From CAYGLV01 sp964351025 (GTDB lineage: Bacteria; Actinomycetota; Thermoleophilia; Gaiellales; Gaiellaceae), in the NCBI GenBank assembly GCA_964351025.1, contig CAYGLV010000006.1, positions 5,451 through 69,450 on the forward strand: a stretch of 64,000 nt of DNA. Reading direction: 5' to 3'. The position numbers and the translations under genes were made by a program. Below the pieces are notes generated by a model. That model was not told the origin of the DNA. It searched no databases and worked only from the letters and a program-made list of their open reading frames with translations. How positions within the stretch are numbered: the stretch's first letter is position 1; each line of letters opens with the position of its first letter. Positions 42,641 to 52,200 of the stretch are shown here, one piece after another.

Positions 42641-43639
42641 ATGTGGCGATACCTGATCCGGCGGCTCCTCTGGGCATTCGTGCTCTTCTTTGCGGTCACT
42701 GTCGTCACGTACGTGATCTTCTTCATCATTCCGGCCAACCCGGCCGCGCTCGTCGCCGGCAAGTCGGCGACGCACGAGGACATCCAGCGCGCCGAGCGCT
42801 TCCTCGGTCTCGATCAGCCGGTGTACGTGCAGTACGCGAAGTTCGTGCACCGCCTGCTTCCCGTGACCGCGGTGGACAACAAGCCGGCGTTCAAGACGCC
42901 GGACCTCGGCACCTCGTTCGCGACACGCCAGAACGTCAACGACGTCGTCGCCCGCGCGGCGCCGGTCACCGCTTCGCTCGTCTTCGGCGGTGCGGTGGTC
43001 TGGATGCTCGTGGCCTTGCCGATCGGGATTCTCTCCGCGCTGAAACCCAGGTCGTTGCTCGACCGAGCAGGGATGGTCTTCGTGCTCGTGGGGATCTCCG
43101 CGCACCCGGTCTGGATCGGCTTGATCCTTGCCTACGTCGTCGGCTACAAGCTGGGCCTGGCACCGATCTCGGGCTACTGCGACATGATCAACCCATCGAC
43201 GGGCTGTGGTGGCCCGATCGACTGGGCCTGGCACATGATGCTGCCCTGGATGACCTTCGCCTTTCTCTTCTCCGCGCAGTACGTCCGGATGATCCGGGCG
43301 CAGGTGATGGAGACCTTGAGCGAGGACTACGTGCGCACGGCCCGCGCCAAGGGTGCCCCGGAGACTCGTGTGCTCTTCTCGCACGTGCTCCGGAACGCCC
43401 TCCTGATCGTCGTGACGATGCTCGGCATGGACATCGGCCTGGCGCTCGGCGGCGCGATCTTCACCGAGACGGTGTACGGCCTGCCCGGCCTCGGCAAGGT
43501 GGCGCTCGAGTCGATCTACGCCTACGACCTGCCGATCGTGCAGGGCATCGTCGTCTTCGGGACACTCGCGATCATCACCTTCAACCTGTTCGTCGATCTG
43601 TTCTACGCGATGATCGACCCGAGGATCAGGCTCAACTAG
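42641..43639 (+). CDS. Oligopeptide ABC transporter permease, OppB/DppB type
   Basis: A 332-residue permease with six helices, starting MWRYLIRRLLWAFVLFFAVTVVTYVIFF (read in parts). The EAA loop is DYVRTARAKGAPETRVLFSHVLRNAL and the C-terminus ends in FYAMIDPRIRLN, both typical of DppB. It pairs with the OppC-type permease at 39605. Confidence 0.93.
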   Translation: MWRYLIRRLLWAFVLFFAVTVVTYVIFFIIPANPAALVAGKSATHEDIQRAERFLGLDQPVYVQYAKFVHRLLPVTAVDNKPAFKTPDLGTSFATRQNVNDVVARAAPVTASLVFGGAVVWMLVALPIGILSALKPRSLLDRAGMVFVLVGISAHPVWIGLILAYVVGYKLGLAPISGYCDMINPSTGCGGPIDWAWHMMLPWMTFAFLFSAQYVRMIRAQVMETLSEDYVRTARAKGAPETRVLFSHVLRNALLIVVTMLGMDIGLALGGAIFTETVYGLPGLGKVALESIYAYDLPIVQGIVVFGTLAIITFNLFVDLFYAMIDPRIRLN

Positions 43640-43641
43640 CC

Positions 43642-44661
43642 GTGGCGCTGCTCGAGGTCAAGGACCTGCGGACCTCGTTCCGCACGGACGATGGCGTCGT
43701 CACGGCGGTCGACGGCGTCTCGTTCTCGCTCGAGAAGGGTGAGACGCTCGGCATCGTCGGCGAGTCGGGCTGCGGCAAGTCGGTCACCTGCCTGACGATC
43801 ATGGGCTTGAACAGCAAGCGCAACGCCACCTCCACGGGCGAGGCGCTGTGGAAGGGCGAGAACCTCCTGACGATGAAGCAGAGCCAGTTGCGCGACATCC
43901 GCGGCAACGAGATCGCGATGGTCTTCCAGGACCCGATGACGTCGCTCAACCCCGTGCACTCGATCGGCAAGCAGCTCGTCGAGGCGGTCATGCTCCATCG
44001 CGACGTCTCGAAGAAGCAGGCGCGGCTGCGCGCTCTCGAGCTGCTGAAGGCCGTCGGCATCCCGCGCGCAGAGCGCCGGATCGGCGACTACCCGCACCAG
44101 TTCTCCGGCGGCATGCGGCAGCGCGTGATGATCGCAATGTCGCTGATCAACGAGCCCGACCTGCTGATCGCCGACGAGCCCACGACCGCCCTCGACGTGA
44201 CGACCCAGGCGCAGATCCTGAACCTGATGAACACGCTTCAGAAGGAGTTCCACACCGCGATCATCATCATCACGCATGACCTCGGAGTCGTCGCGGAGAC
44301 GGCCGACGACGTCGTCGTCATGTACGCGGCAAACGTCGTGGAGCACGGCCCGGTGGACTCGATCTTCACGGCGCCCCGCCACCCCTACACCTGGGGCCTG
44401 CTCGGCTCGCTGCCCCGGCTGGACGCCGACGTCGAGCGCCTGGTGCAGATCCCGGGCCAGCCGCCGTCGCTGCTCAACCCGCCCAGGGGCTGCCGCTTCC
44501 ACCCCCGCTGCCCGTACGTGATGGAGGCATGCAAGTCGAAGGAGCCCCCACTGGTGGCGATCCCGTCCGACCCGACGCACCTCCAGGCCTGCCTGCTCGA
44601 CGAGGACGTCAAGCAGCGTGAAGCCGAGAGGCTGCTCACCGGAACGATGGCGCTGTCCTAG
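43642..44661 (+). CDS. Oligopeptide ABC transporter ATPase, OppD/DppD type
   Basis: A 339-residue ATP-binding subunit. Walker A GESGCGKSV, signature HQFSGGMRQRV, Walker B LLIADEPTTALD, switch His ITHDLG, and the C-terminal oligopeptide-family Cys-rich extension NPPRGCRFHPRCPYVMEACKS that binds an iron-sulfur cluster in some members. GTG 43642 immediately follows the permease stop. Pairs with the OppF-type subunit. Confidence 0.94.
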   Translation: MALLEVKDLRTSFRTDDGVVTAVDGVSFSLEKGETLGIVGESGCGKSVTCLTIMGLNSKRNATSTGEALWKGENLLTMKQSQLRDIRGNEIAMVFQDPMTSLNPVHSIGKQLVEAVMLHRDVSKKQARLRALELLKAVGIPRAERRIGDYPHQFSGGMRQRVMIAMSLINEPDLLIADEPTTALDVTTQAQILNLMNTLQKEFHTAIIIITHDLGVVAETADDVVVMYAANVVEHGPVDSIFTAPRHPYTWGLLGSLPRLDADVERLVQIPGQPPSLLNPPRGCRFHPRCPYVMEACKSKEPPLVAIPSDPTHLQACLLDEDVKQREAERLLTGTMALS

Positions 44662-44663
44662 CC

Positions 44664-45713
44664 ATGGCGAACGAGCTGCTGGTCGTCGACGACCTGACGA
44701 AGCACTTCCCCGTCACGCGCGGGATCGTCTTCCAGAAGCAGGTCGCTTCCGTGCGCGCCGTCGACGGCATCTCCTTCACCGTCAACGAGGGCGAGACGCT
44801 CGGCGTGGTGGGCGAGTCCGGCTGCGGCAAGTCCACGATGGCGCGCTGCATCATGCGCCTGCTCGACCCGAGCGGCGGAAAGATCCTCTTCGAGGGCCGC
44901 GACATCACGCACCTCTCGCGCGCGGAGATGCGCCCGATCCGGCGCGAGATGATGATGATCTTCCAGGACCCGTACGCGTCCCTGAACCCGCGCAAGCGCG
45001 TCGGCTTCATCGTGGCCGAGGCGCTCGAGGTGCACAAGCTGGGCACCGACGCGGAGATCAAGAAGCGCGTGCAGGAGCTGCTCGAGGTCGTCGGCCTCAA
45101 CCCGGAGCACTACAACCGGTTCCCGCACGAGTTCTCGGGTGGACAGCGCCAGCGCATCGGCGTCGCGCGTGCGCTTGCCGTGAATCCGAAGCTGATCGTG
45201 TGCGACGAGCCGGTCTCGGCACTCGACGTCTCGGTCCAGGCCCAGATCCTCAACCTGCTCAAGGATCTCCAGAAGGAGTTCGCGCTCACGTACGTCTTCA
45301 TCGCCCACGACCTCAACGTCGTGCGCCACATCTCCGACCGCGTGCTGGTGATGTACCTGGGCAAGGCCGTCGAGATCGCCGACCGCAATCAGCTCTACAG
45401 TCAGCCGAAGCACCCGTACACCGGTGCCCTGCTGTCAGCCGTTCCGATCCCGAACCCGGAGCTCGGCCGCACGAGGCGGCCGATCGTGCTCGAAGGCGAC
45501 GTGCCGAGCCCGATCAACCCGCCGAGCGCCTGCCGCTTCCACCCGCGCTGCCCGCGCTTCCACGAAGGGCACTGCGACGTGGAGGAGCCGCAGCTCTACG
45601 CGTTCGGCACCAACCAAGTGGCTGCATGCCACTACCCGCTCGAGCGCTGGCCGATGACCGCGGATGAGATGCGCCGCGGTGCCGACCGGCCGCCGGTCGA
45701 AGCCGAGGTCTGA
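44664..45713 (+). CDS. Oligopeptide ABC transporter ATPase, OppF/DppF type
   Basis: A 349-residue ATP-binding subunit with Walker A GESGCGKST, signature HEFSGGQRQRIG, Walker B LIVCDEPVSALD, and the C-terminal SACRFHPRCPRF Cys motif. It starts 2 nt after OppD and its TGA overlaps the next ATG, so the small membrane protein gene that follows is probably cotranscribed. Confidence 0.94.
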   Translation: MANELLVVDDLTKHFPVTRGIVFQKQVASVRAVDGISFTVNEGETLGVVGESGCGKSTMARCIMRLLDPSGGKILFEGRDITHLSRAEMRPIRREMMMIFQDPYASLNPRKRVGFIVAEALEVHKLGTDAEIKKRVQELLEVVGLNPEHYNRFPHEFSGGQRQRIGVARALAVNPKLIVCDEPVSALDVSVQAQILNLLKDLQKEFALTYVFIAHDLNVVRHISDRVLVMYLGKAVEIADRNQLYSQPKHPYTGALLSAVPIPNPELGRTRRPIVLEGDVPSPINPPSACRFHPRCPRFHEGHCDVEEPQLYAFGTNQVAACHYPLERWPMTADEMRRGADRPPVEAEV

Positions 45714-46081
45714 TGCTGGCAGCGGCCCTCCGCCGCTTCGTCATGCTTTTCGCCCTTTCGAGCTGCCTCACGGTGGTCGCATCGCTGCTGCTCGGGCTCG
45801 CCTTCGGCGCCTCGGCCGCGCGCTCGCTCTCGCTGGGCTTCTACGTCGTCGGGGCGTTCCTGCTCATCGCCGGCTTCTTCATGGGCAACCGAGGCCCCGT
45901 GCGGCTGAAGGGGGAGCCGGGGGCGGAAGGCGTCTGGGGCTTCGGCAGCGGGCGGCGCGTCCGGTGGGCGACGAAGGACGAGCGTGAGGAGGCGATCAAT
46001 CTGTCCGCTGTCTTCGTCGTGCTCGGATTGGCGCTCATTCTCGTCGGCGTCGCTGCCGACAGTAGATACACACTGTTCTAA
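45713..46081 (+). CDS. Small membrane protein of unknown function
   Basis: A 122-residue protein with three predicted helices (about 8-30, 38-58 and 98-114) and a glycine-rich, positively charged cytosolic loop NRGPVRLKGEPGAEGVWGFG. The start overlaps the OppF stop (TGATG), suggesting it is the last gene of the transporter operon. No family recognised. Confidence 0.7.
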   Translation: MLAAALRRFVMLFALSSCLTVVASLLLGLAFGASAARSLSLGFYVVGAFLLIAGFFMGNRGPVRLKGEPGAEGVWGFGSGRRVRWATKDEREEAINLSAVFVVLGLALILVGVAADSRYTLF

Positions 46082-46180
46082 GACCTCACGAGGCGTATCC
46101 GCCATGGGCACCGAACATCGCCGCCTGCCGCCGTCGGCTAACTCGCAGTCGTTCTCGGCGTCAGAGGAGGTGTGGGAACG

Positions 46181-46645
46181 TTGAAGGACACGACACTGCT
46201 CTGTGAGCGCGCGCGCGGCTGGGTTTCGCTGGCGCTCGACGGCGAGATTTCGGAGTTCGAGCGTGCGCTGATGGCGACGCACGTCGAGCGCTGCACCGAG
46301 TGTGCGCGGTTCGCCGCGGAGCTGCGTGGGTTCACCGCTGAGTTGCGCGCTGCAGACGAGGCGCCGCTCGCGCACCCGATCGAGTTGCCCGCCCGTCGCC
46401 GGAGCCTCGCTCAGGTGGCTCGAGTCGGTGCCGCAGCCGCCGTCCTCGCGCTCGCCGTTGGGCTCGGGGGCCTGCTCGCCTCCTCGCCGGCGCCGACCTC
46501 GGGGAACGCTCCGGCCCCCTCCACGCCGCTGATCGCCATGAGCACCGATCCGGACGAGCTCCTGCGCGTGAGCCAGCGGCAGGCGCTCCTGCCACTGCCG
46601 CCACGGCCCGACCGCGGCGCCAGGTTCTTGGACGTTCCGGTCTAA
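46181..46645 (+). CDS. Putative anti-sigma factor-like zinc-finger membrane protein
   Basis: A 154-residue protein with a cytosolic N-terminal domain bearing an HxxxCxxC motif (HVERCTEC, about 33-40) of the ZAS anti-sigma type, one helix about 84-106 (AAAVLALAVGLGGLLA), and a short extracytoplasmic tail. No sigma factor gene lies beside it. AGGAGG (46165-46170) is 10 nt before TTG 46181 but only 1 nt before an in-frame GTG at 46172, so I take the TTG start. Confidence 0.68.
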   Translation: MKDTTLLCERARGWVSLALDGEISEFERALMATHVERCTECARFAAELRGFTAELRAADEAPLAHPIELPARRRSLAQVARVGAAAAVLALAVGLGGLLASSPAPTSGNAPAPSTPLIAMSTDPDELLRVSQRQALLPLPPRPDRGARFLDVPV

Positions 46646-46741
46646 CCCCTCGCGTCCCTGGGCGGCGCCGTGGGCAGTCTGGCGTCTCGTATCAGGTCTC
46701 GGCGCAACGTTCTGGGCCGCTCGTCGGTCTAGGATGTGCCG

Positions 46742-46780
46742 GTGATCGCACAGCCGAGCACCATCAGCTCGTACGTCTGA
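46742..46780 (+). CDS. Candidate 12-codon upstream ORF before atpD (speculative)
   Basis: GTG 46742 to TGA encodes VIAQPSTISSYV, with TAGGAT ending 6 nt before the GTG. A perfect 7-bp hairpin (46793-46799 with 46803-46809) follows. The 292-bp region 46646-46937 before atpD otherwise holds no gene; a further TAGACT lies about 65 nt upstream of the atpD ATG. Codon spacing and box position are suggestive, but so short an ORF may be chance. Confidence 0.25.
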   Translation: MIAQPSTISSYV

Positions 46781-46937
46781 GGCCTCGATCACGCCGCCAG
46801 GCTGGCGGCGGCTCTGGAGGCGTACCGCACACGGGGAGAACCGAGTCGTGGGCACGGGCGCTTGGATAGACTGGCCGCGCTTCTGCGGCGCCTGCGCGGC
46901 GCCGTTCCACCCGTCAGCGAGCCTCTCCGGGAGACCC

Positions 46938-48362
46938 ATGTCCAGCCAGTCCAGCGTGAAACAGAACGTCGGCACCGTGATCGAGATCAAGGGCGTCGTG
47001 ATCGACGCCGTGTTCGGCGGCGAGCTGCCCGAGATCTACACGGCGCTCGAGATCCGGCGCCCTGACGGCAGCAAGCTCGTGGCCGAGGTGCAGCAGCACC
47101 TGGGCGACGATCGCGTGCGCGCTGTCGCCATGGACGCGACCGACGGCATCGCGCGCGGCACGGAGGTTCGAGACAGCGGCGCGCCGATCTCGGTCCCGGT
47201 CGGAGACGGCACGCTCGGGCGGATCTGGAATGTGCTCGGCGAGCCGATCGACGAGAAGGGCGAGCTGCCTGCGGACACGGAGCGGTGGGCAATCCACCGC
47301 GATCCGCCGGCCTTCCGCGACCTCTCGCCGACGGTAGAGATCTTCGAGACCGGCATCAAGGTGATCGACCTGATCGCGCCGTACGTCAAGGGCGGGAAGA
47401 TCGGGCTCTTCGGCGGGGCCGGCGTTGGCAAGACGGTGTTGATCCAGGAGCTGATCCACAACATCGCGAAGCAGCACGGCGGCGTCTCTGTCTTCTCCGG
47501 CGTCGGCGAGCGCACGCGCGAGGGCAACGACCTCATGCTCGAGATGCAGGAGTCGGGCGTGATCGACAAGGTCGCGCTCTGCTACGGGCAGATGAACGAG
47601 CCCCCGGGCGCGCGGCTGCGCGTCGGGCTCTCCGGGCTGACGATGGCCGAGTACTTCCGCGACCAGGGCCAGGACGTGCTGCTCTTCATCGACAACATCT
47701 TCCGCTTCGTTCAGGCGGGCTCCGAGGTGTCGGCGCTGCTCGGCCGGATGCCGAGCGCGGTCGGCTACCAGCCGACGCTCGCCACCGAGATGGGCCAGCT
47801 TCAGGAACGGATCACCTCGACCCGGACCGGCTCGGTCACGTCGGTGCAGGCGATCTACGTGCCGGCCGACGACCTCACCGACCCGGCCCCGGCGAACACC
47901 TTCGCCCACCTCGACGCGACCACGGTGCTCTCGCGGGCGATCGTGGAGAAGGGCATCTACCCGGCGATGGACCCGCTCGACTCGACGTCGCGCGCGCTCC
48001 AGCCTGGCATCGTCTCGGAGGAGCACTACCGCACGGCGACGGCGGTGCAGCAGATCCTCCAGCGCTACAGGGACCTGCAGGACATCATTGCGATCCTGGG
48101 CATGGACGAGCTGACCGACGAGGACAAGCTGGTCGTCTCGCGGGCCCGCAAGATCGAACGGTTCCTGTCGCAGCCCAACTTCGTCGCCGAGCAGTTCACC
48201 GGCACGCCGGGCGAATACGTCAAGCTCGAGGACACGATCGAAGGCTTCAGCGAGATCATCGCCGGCCGACATGACGACCTGCCCGAGCAAGCCTTCTACA
48301 TGGTCGGCACGATCGCGAACGCCGTCGAGAAGGCCCGGTCGCTCGAGGCCGCGGCTGCGTAG
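46938..48362 (+). CDS. atpD: ATP synthase F1 subunit beta
   Basis: Catalytic subunit of F1, 474 residues. P-loop GGAGVGKTVL, catalytic Glu in GVGERTREGND, LLFIDNIFRFVQAGSEVSALLGRMPSAVGYQPTL (read in parts) and the DELSDEDK-like DELTDEDKLVV region are standard. ATG 46938 begins the conserved protein; longer in-frame extension is not homologous. It is separated from atpG by seven genes (39605-46645) but keeps atpC immediately downstream. Confidence 0.97.
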   Translation: MSSQSSVKQNVGTVIEIKGVVIDAVFGGELPEIYTALEIRRPDGSKLVAEVQQHLGDDRVRAVAMDATDGIARGTEVRDSGAPISVPVGDGTLGRIWNVLGEPIDEKGELPADTERWAIHRDPPAFRDLSPTVEIFETGIKVIDLIAPYVKGGKIGLFGGAGVGKTVLIQELIHNIAKQHGGVSVFSGVGERTREGNDLMLEMQESGVIDKVALCYGQMNEPPGARLRVGLSGLTMAEYFRDQGQDVLLFIDNIFRFVQAGSEVSALLGRMPSAVGYQPTLATEMGQLQERITSTRTGSVTSVQAIYVPADDLTDPAPANTFAHLDATTVLSRAIVEKGIYPAMDPLDSTSRALQPGIVSEEHYRTATAVQQILQRYRDLQDIIAILGMDELTDEDKLVVSRARKIERFLSQPNFVAEQFTGTPGEYVKLEDTIEGFSEIIAGRHDDLPEQAFYMVGTIANAVEKARSLEAAAA

Positions 48363-48371
48363 GGACGGATC

Positions 48372-48803
48372 GTGGCCGAAACACATCCGATGTTCGACGT
48401 CTCCATCGTCACGCCCGACGGGCCCGCGTACGAAGGCCCGGCGGAGATGCTCGTCGTCCCCGGGGCGGCGGGCGACATCGGTGTGCTCGCCCGCCACGCG
48501 CCGCTGATCGCGACGCTGAAAGCCGGCTCGACCCGGGTGTACGTCGCCCAGGCGTCCGAGGACATCATCGAGTTCGCAACCGGCCCGGGCTTCTTCAAGA
48601 TCGAGCTGGACCGGGCACTCGCGCTCGTTGACGACGCGGTCAACGTCAGGGAGATCGACGACGCGCGCGCCCAGCAGCAGCTCGCGGACGCGGAGGCCGA
48701 GCTGGCACGGGTCGTGGCCGGCGAGTCGAAGGCCGATCGCTGGCAGCTCGAGCAGCGGATCAAGCACGCCCAGAACCAGCTCGCCGTCTCCGGACGCACC
48801 TGA
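48372..48803 (+). CDS. atpC: ATP synthase F1 subunit epsilon
   Basis: Rotor subunit that modulates ATPase activity, 143 residues. N-terminal beta-sandwich (FDVSIVTPDGPAYEGPAEMLVVPGAAGDIGVLARHAPLI in parts) and a C-terminal helical hairpin. The last codons (QLAVSGRT and stop) are at the start of a 173-bp tandem repeat, so copies of the gene's 3' end follow it. GTG 48372 is 9 nt after atpD. Confidence 0.95.
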   Translation: MAETHPMFDVSIVTPDGPAYEGPAEMLVVPGAAGDIGVLARHAPLIATLKAGSTRVYVAQASEDIIEFATGPGFFKIELDRALALVDDAVNVREIDDARAQQQLADAEAELARVVAGESKADRWQLEQRIKHAQNQLAVSGRT

Positions 48804-49210
48804 CCGGCGGCTCTGGGCCGGGCCGAGCCTGGCCCGCCGCCGCCTCGGCCGCTCGCGGCACGCGTCTCTCCGGGTCTGTGCTCTCGCACTATCCCCTCCG
48901 GCCGCGCACCGCGATCGGCTCGTCAGCTGCGCCCGGAGGCGCCAAGAGCCAGCTCGCCGTGTCCGGACGCACCTGACCGGCGGCTCTGGGCCGGGCCGAG
49001 CCTGGCCCGCCGCCGCNNNNNNNNNNNNNNNNNNNNNNNNNNNNNNNNNNNNNNNNNNNNNNNNNNNNNNNNNNNNNNNNNNNNNNNNNNNNNNNNNNNN
49101 NNNNNNNNNNNNNNNNCTCCGGCCGCGCACCGCGATCGGCTCGTCAGCTGCGCCCGGAGGCGCCAAGAGCCGGCTGTCCGTCTCCGGACGCACCTGACCG
49201 GCGGCTCTGG
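48776..49210 (+). repeat. 173-bp tandem repeat including the atpC 3' end (interrupted by a gap)
   Basis: The stretch beginning in the last codons of atpC recurs exactly 173 bp later (48949 onward), including QLAVSGRT and TGA, and its right part recurs again after the gap (49117-49210), where the match ends. Each unit carries a GC-rich dyad CGGCGG...CCGCCG just past the stop codon that may terminate atpC transcription. If there are three copies, only 52 bases are missing in the N run; otherwise 52 plus a multiple of 173. Confidence 0.8.
49017..49116. other. Assembly gap, 100 N
   Basis: Exactly 100 N, the conventional fixed-length scaffold gap, inside the tandem repeat. The true length is unknown; any reading frame spanning it is unreliable. 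Confidence 0.99.
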
Positions 49211-49285
49211 CTGAACCACTCCCTGGCAGTGAAACGGGCTGTCACGTGGCTCGGCGGCGGCGTTCGCTAGGCTCGATTCGGGACG

Positions 49286-52200
49286 ATGAGCGAGGCAACC
49301 GCCAGAGAACGACTCGAGCAACTCCTCGCGGAGCGCATCGTCGTGCTCGACGGCGCCTGGGGAACGATGTTCCAGGCGCTCGCTCTCGGCGAGCCCGACT
49401 TCCGAGGCGAGCGCTTCCACGACCATCCGCGCGACCTCAAGGGCAACCCCGACGTCCTCAACCTGACCCGGCCGGACGTCGTGCTCGACATCCACCGTGC
49501 CTACCTCGCCGCCGGGGCGGACATCACGACGACGAACACGTTCACCGCGACGAGCATCGGGCAGGTGGAGTATGGGCTCCAGGACGCGGTGTACGACCTG
49601 AACGTGGCCGGGGCACGGCTCGCCCGGCAGGCGGCGGACGAGGCAGGCGGGCGCTTCGTCGCGGGCTCGCTCGGGCCGCTCAACGTCACGCTCTCGCTCT
49701 CGCCGAGGGTGGATGACCCGGCGTACCGCGCAGTCACGTTCGACCAGGTGGCGGAGGCGTATGCCGAGCAGGTGCGCGGGCTGCGTGACGGCGGCGCCGA
49801 CTTCCTGCTCGTCGAGACTGTCTTCGACACGCTCAACTGCAAGGCGGCGATCGCGGCCGCACGCGAGGTCGCGCCCGAGCTGCCCCTGATGATCTCGGTC
49901 ACGATCGTGGACCTCTCGGGTCGCACGCTGACGGGGCAGACCGCGGAGGCGTTCTGGATCGCGGTCGAGCACGCCGAGCCGCTCAGCGTCGGCGTTAACT
50001 GCTCGCTCGGAGCGGCCGAAATGCGGCCGTATGTCGCGGAGCTGTCGCGGGTCGCGCCCGTGTGGACGAGCTGCCACCCGAACGCGGGCCTCCCGAACGC
50101 GTTCGGCGGTTACGACGAGCAGGCCGATCTGACCGCGCGCTACCTGCGCGAGTTCACCGAAGCGGGACTCGTGAACATCGTCGGCGGCTGCTGCGGCACG
50201 ACGCCGGAGCACATTCACGCGGTCGCCCGAGCGGTTCGCGACCTGCCGCCGCGCCGCCCGCCGGCCCGGGAGACGCGCGCGCGCTACTCCGGCCTCGAGC
50301 CGCTCGTCGTCGGCGACGACACGGGCTTCCTGCTGATCGGCGAGCGCACGAACGTCACCGGCTCGGCCCGCTTTCGCCGCCTGATCGAGGCCGGCGACTT
50401 CCAGGGCGCCGTGGACGTCGCGCTGGAACAGGTGCGCGGCGGCGCCAACCTGCTCGACGTGAACATGGATGCAGACCTGCTCGACGCCGAGCAGGCCATG
50501 ACGACGTTCCTGAACCTGATCGCGACCGAGCCGGAGGTCGCGCGGATCCCCGTGATGATCGACAGCTCGCGCTGGTCGGCCATCGAGGCCGGGCTGCGCT
50601 GCGTGCCGGGCAAGCCCGTAGTCAACTCGATCAGCCTCAAGGAGGGGGAGGCGGACTTCCTCGCGAAGGCCCGCACAGCACGCCGCTACGGCGCCGCCGT
50701 CGTCGTGATGGCCTTCGACGAGCTCGGACAAGCGGATACGGCGGAGCGCAAGGTGGCGATCTCCGAGCGGGCCTACCGGCTGCTCGTCGACGAGGCCGGC
50801 TTCGCGCCGGAGGACATCGTCTTCGACCCGAACGTGCTCGCGGTCGCGACCGGGATCGAGGAGCACGCCGGCTTCGCAAAGTCGTTTATCGAGGCGATTC
50901 CTCTGCTCAAGGAGCGTTGCCCGGGCGCAAAGGTGAGCGGCGGCATCTCGAACCTGTCCTTCGCCTTCCGTGGCAACGACGTCGTGCGCGAGGCGATGCA
51001 CGCCGCGTTCCTCTATCACGCGATCCACGCCGGGCTGGACATGGGCATCGTCAACGCCGGCCAGCTGATGGTCTACGCGGATATCCCGCCGGACCTCCTG
51101 GAGCGCGTCGAGGACGTCATCTTCGACCGGCGGCCCGACGCGACCGACCGGCTCGTCGCCTTCGCCTCGACGGTCGAGGGGGAGGCGACGAAACGGGAGC
51201 TCGACCTCTCCTGGCGGGAGCAGCCCGTCGCCGAGCGACTCGCTCACGCGCTCGTGCATGGGATCGTCGACTTCATCGAGGAGGATGTCGAGGAGGCGCG
51301 GGCGGTGGCCGCACGGCCGCTCGACGTGATCGAGGGGCCGCTGATGGACGGGATGCGGATCGTCGGCGACCTCTTCGGCGACGGGAAGATGTTCCTGCCC
51401 CAGGTCGTGAAGAGCGCGCGCGCCATGAAGCGGGCGGTCGTCTACCTCGAGCCGTTCATGGAGGCGGAGCGCGCCGCCGGGGGCGACACCGCGCGCACGC
51501 AAGGGAAGATCGTGGTTGCAACCGTCAAGGGAGACGTGCACGACATCGGCAAGAACATCGTCGGCGTCGTGCTCGGCTGCAACAGCTACGAGGTCGTCGA
51601 CCTCGGGGTGATGGTGCCCACGGACCGGATCCTGGACACCGCCGTTGCAGAGGGCGCCGACGCGGTCGGCCTCTCCGGGCTGATCACGCCGTCCCTCGAC
51701 GAGATGGTGTCCGTGGCACGTGAGATGGAGAGGCGCGGGCTCGAGCTGCCCTTGCTGATCGGTGGAGCGACGACTTCGCGGCAGCACACGGCCGTCAGGA
51801 TCGCGCCCGAGTACAGCCACGAGACGGTGCACGTGCTCGACGCCTCGCGCGTCGTCGGCGTCGTCTCCGATCTGCTCGACCCTGTCCGGCGCAGCGCTCT
51901 CGACCGTGCGAACCGCGAGGAGCAGGAGCGGCTGCGCGAAGCCCACGGCGCGAAGGAGCGTAGGCCGCTACTGGCGCTCGCGGAGGCCCGGGCGAACCGC
52001 GAGCGGCTGTCGTACGACGATCTGGCTGATCCCTCGTTCACGGGGACACGGCTGGTCGAGCCCACTGTCGCGGAGCTGCGCGACTACGTGGACTGGACGT
52101 TCCTCTTCCACGCCTGGGAGCTGAAAGGACGCTTCCCTGCCATCCTCGACAACCCGGTCGCGCAGGAGCTCTACGACGACGCCCTGGCGCTGCTGGCCGA

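Noticed and set aside
49211..49285. A cobalamin riboswitch upstream of metH
   Set aside because: Only 75 nt separate the repeat from the start and no B12-box-like element or riboswitch-sized structure is visible.
48923..51946. A ~1000-residue minus-strand ORF through the N gap and metH
   Set aside because: It runs across unknown sequence and opposite metH, so it is an artefact of the gap and an antisense shadow.
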